Source: Nemertoderma westbladi (lineage: Eukaryota; Xenacoelomorpha; Nemertodermatida; Nemertodermatidae). Taken from it: DNA of 41,524 nucleotides. Numbering within the stretch: the stretch's first letter is position 1; the number at the start of each line of letters is the position of its first letter. Location: contig JAUCBJ010005836.1 in assembly GCA_032718475.1 (NCBI GenBank), positions 1 through 41,524 of the forward strand. The letters run 5' to 3'. Shown in pieces: positions 10,883 to 20,004 of this stretch. A model generated the notes under the pieces. That model was not told the DNA's origin. It did not search any database and was given only the letters and a program-made list of their open reading frames with translations. A program made the position numbers and the translations under genes.

Positions 10883-11236
10883 ACGACAAATCATTATTAC
10901 TCAATGTTTTAGATACCCCGTGCAACCAACTACGTATATTCTCTGCTCATCGTATTTTCAGTTCAGTAACATATTAAAATATTTTCCTTTTTATAAACAT
11001 ACAGTACAGTCATTTCTATCCTATTTTAAATTGGACCATTTTATTTTCAGTAACATTACAGTACAAATGCTTAATGAACAATTAATATATATCTGATTGA
11101 ATGTCTTTGCATTGACTTGTCGGTACTTTTGTTGTTCTGTTAACTATTTTATTATGTTATCGTCAATGTTCATATTTTAATTACGTAAATTTTAGCTGAT
11201 TTACGTCTAATAAAAAATTCCAATTCCAATTCCATC

Positions 11237-12357
11237 CAACAATGTATCTACAATAGGCCCCTAAGATTTAGGTTAATTGTAAGAAGAGTTTCACTTTTAA
11301 GTTTTCAATTTTCACTTCTGCACTTTTGATCAAAGTATTACATTTTGTTCATTTGAAGATTCCTTTAATGACCTACTGCCACTGGTTTACCGGTAAGCCT
11401 ACACACCCAGACTGCCAGACAGCAAACAAAATCAGATTTCTTAATTAATGGAAAGGAAAGGAGCAGGTTACAGTGGCAGGCTTTTCTAACCAAAACAATA
11501 AACGATATCCAAAGAACACAGGTTACAGTCTTATTTTTCCAACTGGCTGATGGTTGGCACTTGGCAGTTGCCCTAGGCTACATACTGATCTACACGCCTA
11601 CGGTACGGTACCTGTCAGCCGGTACTTACTGACAGACTGACTTAGCTGATTTGGACATCATGTTGATGTATTGCTATGTATGGCCTATTCAATATACAAT
11701 ATCTAACATAACCAAAATACTAGATCGCACTACCGAAACCGAAACACATAGGCCTACTGCTGTACTGTGTACTGATGACTGACATAGGAACCCTACGCCT
11801 ATCAGCCTATAGGCCTAGGCCTAACACTGTAACAGTATACAGGTATAGGCCTAACTTATCAGTTTATACCTTTTTATAGGATACTGGGATATAAATGATT
11901 TTTGTCTTTTTGGGTAAGTTTTTTGGGTAATATTGTGTTTTTTGTATTTTTTGTGTATTTTTGGGTAATTTTGTGTTTTTTTGGGTAATTCATAGGCAGT
12001 AGGGAACATACCTTAGATAAGCTCCAAAAGTGGGTTCTTATTTAAGGAAAATGGCTCTTATTTAGGGGTTTTTGGGCCTTTTTTGGATATTTTTTCGACA
12101 TAATACTGTAATATGCAAGAACTTGTTTCAGGAAAAAATACCGCATAATTTTATTTCACAATATAAAAGTTGGGTCTTTCTTGAACATACTGCAAAAAAC
12201 CAGAAAACATTTCACCATCCGGTTTTTTTTCTACAAGCGTTTTAAAATTGCATCAAAAGTATCCAACGTGCTGCAACTGCGAAAGCAATGTCCTGCAAAG
12301 CAGAGGCGATTTTGTTCTAGTGTCAAGCTTGGGGGAACCAATAAGACACCTCCAATG
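11237..12357. other. Non-coding stretch with two repeat copies
   Basis: No gene is visible. Positions 11448-11506 are a copy of the GAGCAGGTTACAG dispersed repeat (see 875-932). Positions 11905-11995 are T-rich (TTTTTGGGTAATATTGTG), complementary to the A-rich repeats at 7583-7870. Thus the retrotransposon of 7947-11236 lies between inverted copies of that repeat. TAGGCCTA words cluster near 11810-11850. Confidence 0.6.
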
Positions 12358-13200
12358 TTATATAGCAGTGTGGTGTCTGGTTGGAGATGTGTGCATTGTA
12401 CTTGACACAATGAACCCGGCGTAGCATTCTTGTGAATGTGCCATCCAGAGATTTGGGTCCTCAGCAGTTAGAGCCCAGCATAGACTCCCGTAGAGGAGTA
12501 CTGGAACTACTGCTGCTCTAAATAATCGGACCTTAAGTTTCCGATTAATTCTCGGTGACTTCCAAATCCTGGAAAGCCTATTCAAGGCTGCCCATGCCTT
12601 TCCCTTACGTATTCGAAGGTCTTCACCTGACTTCCGGATCCATGATCCCAGGTAACAGAAGTCGTCCACATGCTCAAGCATACCATCCTTTGAGCTTATG
12701 CTCATCCGATCAGAGACTTGCTGAGGACTTTCAAAGTTAACTGTCAAAATTTTTGTCTTTCTGGAGTTAATAAAAAGACCAACACTAGAAGCATGTTCTA
12801 ATGAGCTGAGGAGCCGTTGGGCTCCCTCTAATGATTCTGAGAGTACTCCTAAGTCATCAGCAAAGTCTAGATCAGTTAGGTACTTGGCAGGATTTCCTCG
12901 ACTTCTGGAGCGAGTAGGTGGAGTTATCATCATTCATCACCCCATCATCATTATGATGATCTAAGGACATGCGTAGAACATAGTCAACCACAATAATGAA
13001 CAAGAATGGTGCAAGTGTGTCTCCTTGGAGGATGCCCCATAACACTTCAAATGGTTCTGTGTCACTGTCAACAGTAGACACAAATGTTGACGAACCATCG
13101 TATTCTGATCTGATTGCTGCAATAATTTCATCAGGAATCCCATATAATGAAAGTATGCTGAACATACGTGAGTTAGAGACTGAATCAAAGGATATATCAA
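12358..13200 (-). pseudogene. Non-LTR reverse transcriptase fragment, different clade
   Basis: Two overlapping minus-strand frames encode an internal RT piece. Upstream (13165-12960) has the LSLYGIPDEII segment and GILQGDTLAPFLF, with the conserved QGDxLxPxLF block. Downstream (about 12890-12400) has LTDLDFADDLGVLS with FADD as the catalytic aspartates, then GLFINSRKTK, VDDFCYLGSW and VVPVLLYGSLCW. The FADD form and QGDTLAP wording set it apart from the YADD elements elsewhere here and suggest an RTE/I-like clade. The frame shifts near 12930, both ends are missing and no endonuclease is present. Confidence 0.8.
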
Positions 13201-13204
13201 GGAC

Positions 13205-13279
13205 ATATCCCGATCGGGATATATTAACTTATAAGGGTATATCCCGATCGGGATATATTTATATATCCCGATCGGGATA
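13205..13279. repeat. Three copies of an 18-bp perfect palindrome
   Basis: ATATCCCGATCGGGATAT occurs at 13205-13222 and 13239-13256, and lacking its last base at 13263-13279. A GGGAACCCTA follows, which read on the minus strand as TAGGGTTCCC resembles a hAT-type terminus followed by subterminal repeats. It sits at the upstream edge of the RT fragment. Confidence 0.85.
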
Positions 13280-13280
13280 G

Positions 13281-13859
13281 GGAACCCTACTGTATGGTAT
13301 AGGCCTAGTCCAGGTAATCCTCCAAAGCAGCGTAGCACAAGCACCTACCAACAACACCACACAACAGTCAGATCAGACCGTAACTATTAATTTGATTATT
13401 AGTAGGCCTAACTGGATTGCCAATGCGACTCAGCAAGGAAGTAAGGACAGAAGGGTAGAAAGCAGTCATCTATATCACACACTGGCTGACTGGCGAGAGT
13501 TTCCCCGAGGATGTTACGCATACGCACATCAAGGTTGCCGGTTGCAGGCAATGTAGGGTTGGGTCGATGCAATCAACAGTTACAGTTTCACCAAACTGCC
13601 AAATGAATTTCTCGGACTGCTGGAGTACCGGCAACCTGTATACCGCGAGCACCTTCGACGACACGTCACTGCGACATCGTCAGTACCTCACACTCCATGT
13701 GATGAAGAACGATAGATTGAACTCGAAGGACTTCTGGACTTGGTAGCCGGGTTCGTTGAACTTAATCGTTCGGATCTACTGCACGATCTGCCATGGACCA
13801 TTGCAGCAGTGTACTGCAGAATCGATGGATGGTTTTTTTTTATTCAACAGCAAACCCTT
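13281..13859. other. No recognised gene
   Basis: Mixed-composition sequence, somewhat richer in GC between 13480 and 13830. I find no conserved motif on either strand. It may be the 3' flank of the ORF at 13887-14399. Confidence 0.35.
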
Positions 13860-14052
13860 GAGTTGGAACTCTTCGTTTTGGTCCGTCTAAACACCCAAAT
13901 CACACAAAATTGACCAAATCACACATTTTGTGATAAGATGTGATTTGGTATCATTCGGTGTGGTGTGATTTGGTTTTGGGATTATTATTTGTGATTTGGT
14001 GTGATTTGTTGTGATATGGGTGCTTAGATGGACACGAGTTGGAACTCTTCGT
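13860..14052. mobile_element. Small TIR insertion bounded by 17-bp direct repeats
   Basis: GAGTTGGAACTCTTCGT is present at 13860-13876 and again at 14036-14052. The 159 bp between them have inverted ends: GTCCGTCTAAACACCCA on the left against GTCCATCTAAGCACCCA read inward from the right. The interior is built from GTGATTTGGT and its complement. This looks like a MITE, although 17 bp is long for a DNA-transposon target duplication. Confidence 0.7.
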
Positions 14053-14399
14053 CTTCTATGTGGAAAAATACATCGGTCGTGTAAATATTCCAACATTTGC
14101 TTGAAGGCACTACTATGTTCCGGATATTTATGTTTCCATAGACAATTCCACTGGTGATTGTCTGTCCGTCGTTGCGTCACTGCCTGACTGCCGGGGACGA
14201 AATAACCCACTGTTCCATTGGACGCAATTGACAGAAGTAGTGGCAATGGTGAAAAGAGACACAGCACAGATCCCCGAAGCACTATAGGGTATTTCCAGAA
14301 GGCCTGCAAACTTATTTGGAAGGTTGTCGACTCTGGCAGTCTGGGAATTCGAAACACCAGAGTCAGTTGGAGTTTCTGACTCGCCAACTTGAAGTACAT
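13887..14399 (-). CDS. Unrecognised open frame, possibly a coding remnant
   Basis: A 170-codon ATG-initiated minus-strand frame. I recognise no domain. Its middle (about residues 75-125, with LWKHKYPEHSSAFKQMLEYL) has mixed charged and aromatic composition more like protein than random AT-rich translation. The last ~35 codons are the MITE sequence of 13877-14035; without that insertion the frame would read on for a few codons and stop near 13840. This suggests an older coding sequence altered by the insertion. It could also be chance. Confidence 0.3.
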   Translation of the reverse strand: MYFKLASQKLQLTLVFRIPRLPESTTFQISLQAFWKYPIVLRGSVLCLFSPLPLLLSIASNGTVGYFVPGSQAVTQRRTDNHQWNCLWKHKYPEHSSAFKQMLEYLHDRCIFPHRRRRVPTRVHLSTHITTNHTKSQIIIPKPNHTTPNDTKSHLITKCVIWSILCDLGV

Positions 14400-14419
14400 T
14401 GTTCAAAGACATACTCAAA

Positions 14420-15500
14420 ACCCCAAAGGTTGATTATATAATCGCAATCCAAGGCTATCCATTAACCCTATCTGGCCCGGGCGATTTTACAACGTAATTT
14501 GCCCAGGGGGGGGGGGGGGGGGGGTGGTTCATTTAAGAAATTTTTTAGATCTTGGTTCAAAAATTACAATTTCGATGGTATAAGGGTTTTCGAGGTCGCT
14601 GATCACGATAAAACTTGTTAAAAATAATTATAATGATTTTTTATTATGAAATTTGTGCTACTTGTATTTTTCGTGCCGCACATTGACATATATCCCAAAT
14701 AGCCAAAATCAACAGTGTACGATATATTTCAGTGTCATATTCGTTATCAGCATCCCAAAAAACCTATATGGTCATGAAATCAATTTGATTTTGTGGTGAT
14801 TTTTCATTATCATATTTGCACTACTTGTTTTTTTGTGTCTCAGACTGTCAGAGCAGGGCACATTCAAAATTACAATGCTATTTAATTAATGAAGAGCCCA
14901 TATCTTAATGAAGAACTCATTGATGTGTTCTCTGGAGTGGGGAATATTTGGTCGGCAATCATATATAATATAAATAATACCATAATGTAATAACACAATA
15001 CTGTAATAAGTACCTGATAGTAATAATAAGTACGGTATTATATAAAGTGATAATATAAAATACCTAACTAATAATAGACATATACATAAGAGACATATGA
15101 TATATATATAATATATATATATAATATAGACATATGACATATTATAAAATAATGAAATTTGTTGAGCATCTTTAAACAAATAATACATAGTACAGTAGTA
15201 ACTAAATAACACCACCTGATAACGAATGACTTCAAAAGGAAATAATGAAAGGGAACTACATACTATATAGACTATACAATACATACTATATAACTATATA
15301 GAAAATAATTTATGAAAGCAACAGATAATTTAAAAACTAATAACAGAAATAGATTCTCCATAATTTTTTACCGCAGAATGTGTATGTTTATCATTCAAAC
15401 TGGTCACAGGAAACCAAACAACATGGCCTTTGCTAGCGAAGTATGGATTTACCATATGCCAGCCCTTGCTTCATTAGTCCTTGGCTATACCTCTACACAA
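14420..15500. other. AT-rich non-coding stretch
   Basis: No gene is visible. It holds a 19-G run (14506-14524) and a TA-repeat region (about 15098-15130). TTAACCCTATCTGG at about 14461 could be a piggyBac-style end, but no partner end was found. Confidence 0.5.
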
Positions 15501-15504
15501 AAGA

Positions 15505-15810
15505 TATACTCCATTTTCACTCACATATTACTGTATTATGGGTAAGCAATGTCAGACTATTGCGTATACCTATATGTATATGGCTGCAATAGTAGAGTAG
15601 TCCTTGGTGTTGGTATGTACTAAAAACAGAAAAAGCTGAAAACCCTGGAAAATGGCTGGAAACACCTGGAAACAGGGTATTAGTACGTTTGAACAAACAA
15701 TTTAGCCAAACAATCATGACATCAGATAATTAATGGCTTAATGGTCGTTCAAACGTACTAATACCTGGAAACATCTACAGCTAGAATAAACAACTAGTTT
15801 GATAAAGGCG
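15505..15810. repeat. Dispersed repeat, copy A (inverted copy at 35.6-35.9 kb)
   Basis: This interval is similar to the reverse complement of about 35575-35870. Shared landmarks in order: TTTTCACTCACATA, GGGTAAGCA, GTAGAGTAGTCCTTG, CTGGAAAATGGCTGGAAACA, the hairpin at 15676-15765, then GTTTGATAAAGGC. Confidence 0.8.
15676..15765. repeat. 90-bp hairpin with 19-bp perfect arms
   Basis: GGTATTAGTACGTTTGAAC at 15676-15694 is the exact reverse complement of 15747-15765, with a 52-base loop. A degraded version lies at 35625-35712. It resembles a minimal MITE or a transcribed hairpin. Confidence 0.85.
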
Positions 15811-16158
15811 GGAAACTATTAATTTCAAAGTAACAACAACGCAAGCTTTGCGTATTATCCATATTATAATGTTTGATTATTATTATATTATAGCAAACTA
15901 CTATACTTCACGGTAATGTTCCACGGTAACTTCACGGTAATGTTCCAGTAATGTTCAGTACCTTTATGGTAGCAGTTAGGTTTACAGTCTAACAGTTCGT
16001 TTGAGCTGCGTTCTGGCAGCAGTCTGCACGTGTAAGTATGTTACTGGTTGAGTTACCGGTACCACCAGCTGCAGACAAACTTGGTGGCATTAGGACCCCA
16101 ATGTCCTTAGAGTTTTATCCAGTTTATGGGTATAATTTATACAACGCAATAACAGAAT

Positions 16159-16173
16159 CTAACACCCCCACTT
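16159..16173 (-). other. Copia polypurine tract and 3' LTR start
   Basis: On the minus strand AAGTGGGGG (16173-16165) is followed directly by TGTTAG (from 16164). A purine tract followed by TG is the plus-strand priming site and 3' LTR start of LTR retrotransposons. It lies about 160 bases after the end of the RNase H region. The far end of the LTR could not be placed because no second LTR is in the window. Confidence 0.75.
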
Positions 16174-17255
16174 GTTGTCATAATTCACCCATAACTGCGA
16201 AACCAGTTTATAGTTAGTATAATCTTGTCGCTTTGATTCTGATAGTCCCATATCTCCTTTCACATCATAGTGGTCTTCTCCTTTAGAAGCCCCTTTGTTA
16301 GAATGTCGGCCCACATATATTCAGTTGAGCGGTTAGATGATCGATATTGACACATTTCTAACCAACTTTCTTATGTGGTGGTGCTTAATATCGATATGTT
16401 TAGATCGGCGTTGGGTGACAGGGTTCTTACCCATCGCAATAGCCCCTTGATTATCCTCGAATATGGTCGTACCATCTCCCTTTGGTACCTTCATCTCAGC
16501 TAAGAGTGATCGAATCGCAACTGCCTCTTGTCCTGCTTGTGACAGAGCAACAAATTCTGCCTCTGATATAGACAATGCAACACTCTGTTGTTTTTGTGAA
16601 GCCGATGATATGGCTCCACCATGTTTGGTTAATTTGAAGATATAGCCTCTGCCTCATGTTGACTTGCGGTCATTGATATCTCCAACATAATCAGCATCGC
16701 TGTATGCGTGTAGTTTGAGGCCACCTGGGTCATTCCTGGAGGTCAGTTTCTCATCGATTGTCTCCTTCAGGTATCTTACACACTTCTTGGCAGCGGCTCA
16801 GTGTTGTACATTTGGCTTGGAACAGAATATTGCCAGTGTACTTACTGGGAATGATATATCAGGTCGTATATTGCCGGATATGTATAATCCTCCCACTAAT
16901 GACTTGTACTTTGCTGCCAAGTCATTGTTTACTGGTTCTGTATGTTTCTTCAATACGTTACCTTCGGTAAGCGGGGTACCCAATGGTCTTGCAGTCTGCT
17001 ATTGCTAACCCGAACTTATTGGCCAGTTGCTCAATGTACATTGGTCAATGGTAATGATGCCCTCACTTGGGTGTAGCACTCTCATTCCAAGAAACCACCT
17101 TAGTTCACCTCGATCATCAATCTTGAAGCGTTCACACACTGCCTCTATTACTCTCTGTGTGGAATCTGGGGTTCCAGCTACTACTACGTCATCCACCCAA
17201 ATTAAAACCAACATTCGTTCAGCATTCTGGCGGTTATCCATGTATAGACAATTGT

Positions 17256-17518
17256 CAGATTTACAACGCAAGCAAACAGTCGGCTGAGGCCGGAGGCGAC
17301 CCGAAGGCTCCTCTTTCGATAGCTGCTACCTGAGGGTAGGGGTGGGCGCTACTCCTATCCCATGATTTGCTCCCAGTAATTTAAGTGGTACTCATTTTAT
17401 CCACCCCAGTGGATGAAAGGCTGAGTGGAACCTGGCTGGCGGGGCTGAACCTACAACCACTAGATTGCAGGCCCGGCGCTCAACCAACTGAGCTACCCCG
17501 CCGCAGATTTACAACGCA
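17256..17518 (-). mobile_element. Full-length tRNA-derived SINE with 15-bp TSDs, inside Copia
   Basis: CAGATTTACAACGCA is duplicated perfectly at 17256-17270 and 17504-17518 around a 233-bp insert. On the minus strand the insert starts GGCGGGGTAGCTCAGTTGG, with an A box (TAGCTCAGTTGGTTGAG, 17496-17480) and a B box (GGTTCAGCCCC, 17451-17441) spaced as in a tRNA gene. A non-tRNA body follows with CCTTTCATCC and GGATAAAATGAGTACC. From memory that body recalls a conserved SINE core known in molluscs, but I cannot confirm this. Insertion by a non-LTR partner is inferred from the TSD. Confidence 0.85.
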
Positions 17519-18107
17519 CCAGAATAACCCACCAGAAACTCATTGAGTTCATCATTCCAGTTCGCGCCTGTTTGTTTAAGCCCATACAGATATTTATTTA
17601 ACTTGCAATATGGGTTGATACCTTGTTGTCCATGTTTTTCAAAACCTTGTGGTTGCTTCACATATATTTCTTCCTTTACGTTGCTCTGCAAGTAGGCTGA
17701 CTTCACATCAATTTGTCGTATGGTTAGGTTCTCCTGAGCAGCAACAACTATCAGTATTTTCACTTCTTCTCGTTTGTAGGGTCTTAGGGCGAATGTTTCT
17801 TTGTAGTCAACACCAGCAACTTGTGAGAATCCCTTGTTTGCTACATAATAACTTTCGTAGTTTCATACAACCGCGACCGTATGTAGTTCCCGCTGCATTT
17901 GCTTGTCACTGTCACTATAATCTGCTCCTTTCCGTTACAGCAACATGCAAATTGCGCCCTTATATAATCTATTTATTATATTTACAACGATATAATATAG
18001 GGCCTATATATATATATATACGAAATTTATAATAGTGACGAGCTTGAAATACCTAAAACTACTGCCTGTATTTAATTTATTGATTAATATTTATTGAAGA
18101 TTTGATA

Positions 18108-19814
18108 ATGGATCAACATATAAATTTATTGGAAGAGAAATCATCTGGTGCCGGAATAGTTATAAAGAAAGAACCAACAGACTTTATAATTATAAAGAGA
18201 GAACCAACAGACTCCACCCCCTATTATCTTGATGTTAAACAAGAGAGCTGCGTTTACGGATCATCTCCCATCGAAGATCACAACAATTTGTTCGGTAGAG
18301 TAAATGTTGTCCCTGTACTAGATGACGAAGATATTTCTTATGAACCATCTGGAGATTCTTTTATTGTTGAAAAACGGGAAAACGACGGCCCAGACTGTTC
18401 TTATGGTAGGCCCATTGGAACTGAAAGTACAGAAGCGACAATCAGTTGTGCAACAACAGAATCAGGTAGTTCTAATAAAACGGTTGGGGAGTTGGTATCT
18501 TCTTCAGACACCAGTTCCTGTTTGCATTGTAATGAATTATTTAATGACAAGGGAATTTTAGAGAGACATTTAGAATCCGTTCATAAAGACGTAAAGAATA
18601 AGTATAAATGCGATTATTGTGAGAAACTGTTTAAAATGGAAAATTATGTAAAGAAGCATGTTGACGCTACCCATAAACGTATCAAACATAAGTGCGATTA
18701 TTGTAGTAAAAAATTCAGTCAGCTAACGAATCTAAACATCCATATCAACTACTCCCATAAAGATATCAAGTTCAACTGTTTTCATTGCGGAAAATCATTT
18801 GATAAAAAAGCCGTACTAAAACGACATGTCGACTCTATACATAAAGATATCAAACATAAGTGCGGTTATTGTAATAAAGAATTCAGTCAGCTAACGAATC
18901 TAAACATCCATATCAACTACTCCCATAAAGATATCAAGTTCAACTGTTTTCATTGCGGAAAATCATTTGCTAGAAAATCCCAACTAAAACAACATATCGA
19001 ATCCGTTCACAAAGATATAAAACATAAATGCGATTATTGTAATAAAGAATTCTGCCGGCAAAGTAGTCTAAACACCCACGTTAACTTTGTCCACAAAGGT
19101 ATCATCAAGTATAGCTGTTCCGATTGTGGAAAGTCATTTGCTTTAAAACCCGAACTAAAACAACATGTCGACTCTATACATCAAGATATCAAACATAAGT
19201 GCAGTTATTGTAATAAAGAATTTCGTTACAAACACGACCTAAAACGGCATTTCGACAGTATACATAAAGATGTCAAACATAAGTGCGGTTATTGTCATAA
19301 AGAATTCAATTACAAACACGTACTAAATCAACATGTCGACTCTATACATAAAGATATCAAACATAAGTGCGGTTATTGTAATAAAGAATTTCGTTACAAA
19401 CACGACCTAAAACGGCATTTCGACAGTATACATAAAGATGTCAAACATAAGTGCGGTTATTGTCATAAAGAATTCAATTACAAACACGTACTAAATCAAC
19501 ATGTCGACTCTATACATAAAGATATCCAACATAAGTGCGGTTATTGTAATAAAGAATTCAGTAAGCAAGGCAGTCTAAACACCCATATTAACTTTGCCCA
19601 CAAAGGTATCATCAAGTATAGCTGCTCCGATTGTGGAATATCATTTGCTAAAAAAGACGCACTAAACCGACATGTCGACTCTGTACATAAAGATATCAAA
19701 TATAAGTGCGGTTATTGTAATAAAGAATTCAGTCAGCAAGGCAGTCTAAACACCCATATTAACTTTGCCCACAAAGGTATCATCAAGTATAGCTGCTCCG
19801 ATTGTGGAATATAA
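18108..19814 (+). CDS. C2H2 zinc-finger protein, left copy
   Basis: Probably a nuclear DNA-binding protein of 568 residues, intronless. The first ATG in frame is at 18108 (protein MDQHINLL). Residues 1-135 form an acidic leader with SUMO-consensus motifs (IKKEP, IKREP, VKQES). Then come 15 complete C2H2 fingers of the pattern CX2CX12HX4H, joined by HKDIKHKC-type linkers instead of TGEKP. Fingers 9-10 and 11-12 are a nearly exact 168-bp tandem duplication (19197-19364, 19365-19532). The stop at 19812-19814 (TAA) falls inside finger 16. Beyond it the frame stays open through the rest of finger 16 and a 17th finger to 19950-19952, and AATAAA lies at 19963-19968. A single C-to-A change probably made the early stop. 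Confidence 0.85.
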   Translation: MDQHINLLEEKSSGAGIVIKKEPTDFIIIKREPTDSTPYYLDVKQESCVYGSSPIEDHNNLFGRVNVVPVLDDEDISYEPSGDSFIVEKRENDGPDCSYGRPIGTESTEATISCATTESGSSNKTVGELVSSSDTSSCLHCNELFNDKGILERHLESVHKDVKNKYKCDYCEKLFKMENYVKKHVDATHKRIKHKCDYCSKKFSQLTNLNIHINYSHKDIKFNCFHCGKSFDKKAVLKRHVDSIHKDIKHKCGYCNKEFSQLTNLNIHINYSHKDIKFNCFHCGKSFARKSQLKQHIESVHKDIKHKCDYCNKEFCRQSSLNTHVNFVHKGIIKYSCSDCGKSFALKPELKQHVDSIHQDIKHKCSYCNKEFRYKHDLKRHFDSIHKDVKHKCGYCHKEFNYKHVLNQHVDSIHKDIKHKCGYCNKEFRYKHDLKRHFDSIHKDVKHKCGYCHKEFNYKHVLNQHVDSIHKDIQHKCGYCNKEFSKQGSLNTHINFAHKGIIKYSCSDCGISFAKKDALNRHVDSVHKDIKYKCGYCNKEFSQQGSLNTHINFAHKGIIKYSCSDCGI

Positions 19815-19952
19815 TTTGCTAAAAAAGACGCACTAAACCGACATGTCGACTCTATACATAAAGATATCAAACATAAGTGCGGTTATTGTAATAAAGAATT
19901 CAATCAGAAAGGGAACCTAAACACACATTTAAATTCTGTCCATAAATCTTAA
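19815..19952 (+). pseudogene. Orphaned C-terminal fingers after the early stop
   Basis: The frame of the zinc-finger gene continues without interruption for 45 sense codons, completing finger 16 and adding a full finger (KCGYCNKEF through LNSVHKS), then TAA at 19950-19952. The minus-strand paralogue ends with an equivalent final finger (LNTHINSVHKT). This supports the view that the ancestral protein ended here. Confidence 0.8.
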
Positions 19953-20004
19953 AGTTGCCGGTAATAAAATTGTTGTATTCGTACTGAACTATATTTTTAA
20001 CTGT

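Larger units (their letters stand above)
7947..11236 (+). mobile_element. CR1/L2-like non-LTR retrotransposon, 5'-truncated
   Basis: The copy begins inside the apurinic-type endonuclease (the SDHYLVY motif at about 7955-7975), continues through a full reverse transcriptase to the ORF2 stop at 10313-10315, and has a ~0.9-kb 3' UTR. The UTR carries a hairpin (10836-10882). The 3' end reads CTAATAAAAAATTCCAATTCC with a short tandem AATTCC tail, a feature of CR1/L2-type elements, which lack long poly(A). 5' truncation is typical of target-primed reverse transcription. No target duplication was found. Confidence 0.8.
16159..17844 (-). pseudogene. Copia retrotransposon pol 3' half (RT and RNase H), disrupted
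   Basis: Minus-strand fragments in pol order. The RT fingers are at about 17840-17510 (GFSQVAGVDYKETFA, then DVKSAYL and LNKYLYGLKQ). The palm is at 17271-17005 with IWVDD as the catalytic pair, then GELRWFLGM. The linker is at about 16983-16798. RNase H is at 16580-16240 with SEAEFVALSQA, EDNQGAI, KHIDIKHHHIRK and a late ADILTKGL. Several frame changes and stops occur. A SINE (17271-17503) splits the RT. Gag, protease, integrase and the 5' LTR are absent: the copy is cut off at about 17836-17844, where the zinc-finger arm begins. Confidence 0.85.

Noticed and set aside
14461-14524. Possible piggyBac end (TTAACCCTATCTGG)
   Set aside because: No matching inverted end with TTAA was found downstream and no transposase fragment is nearby.
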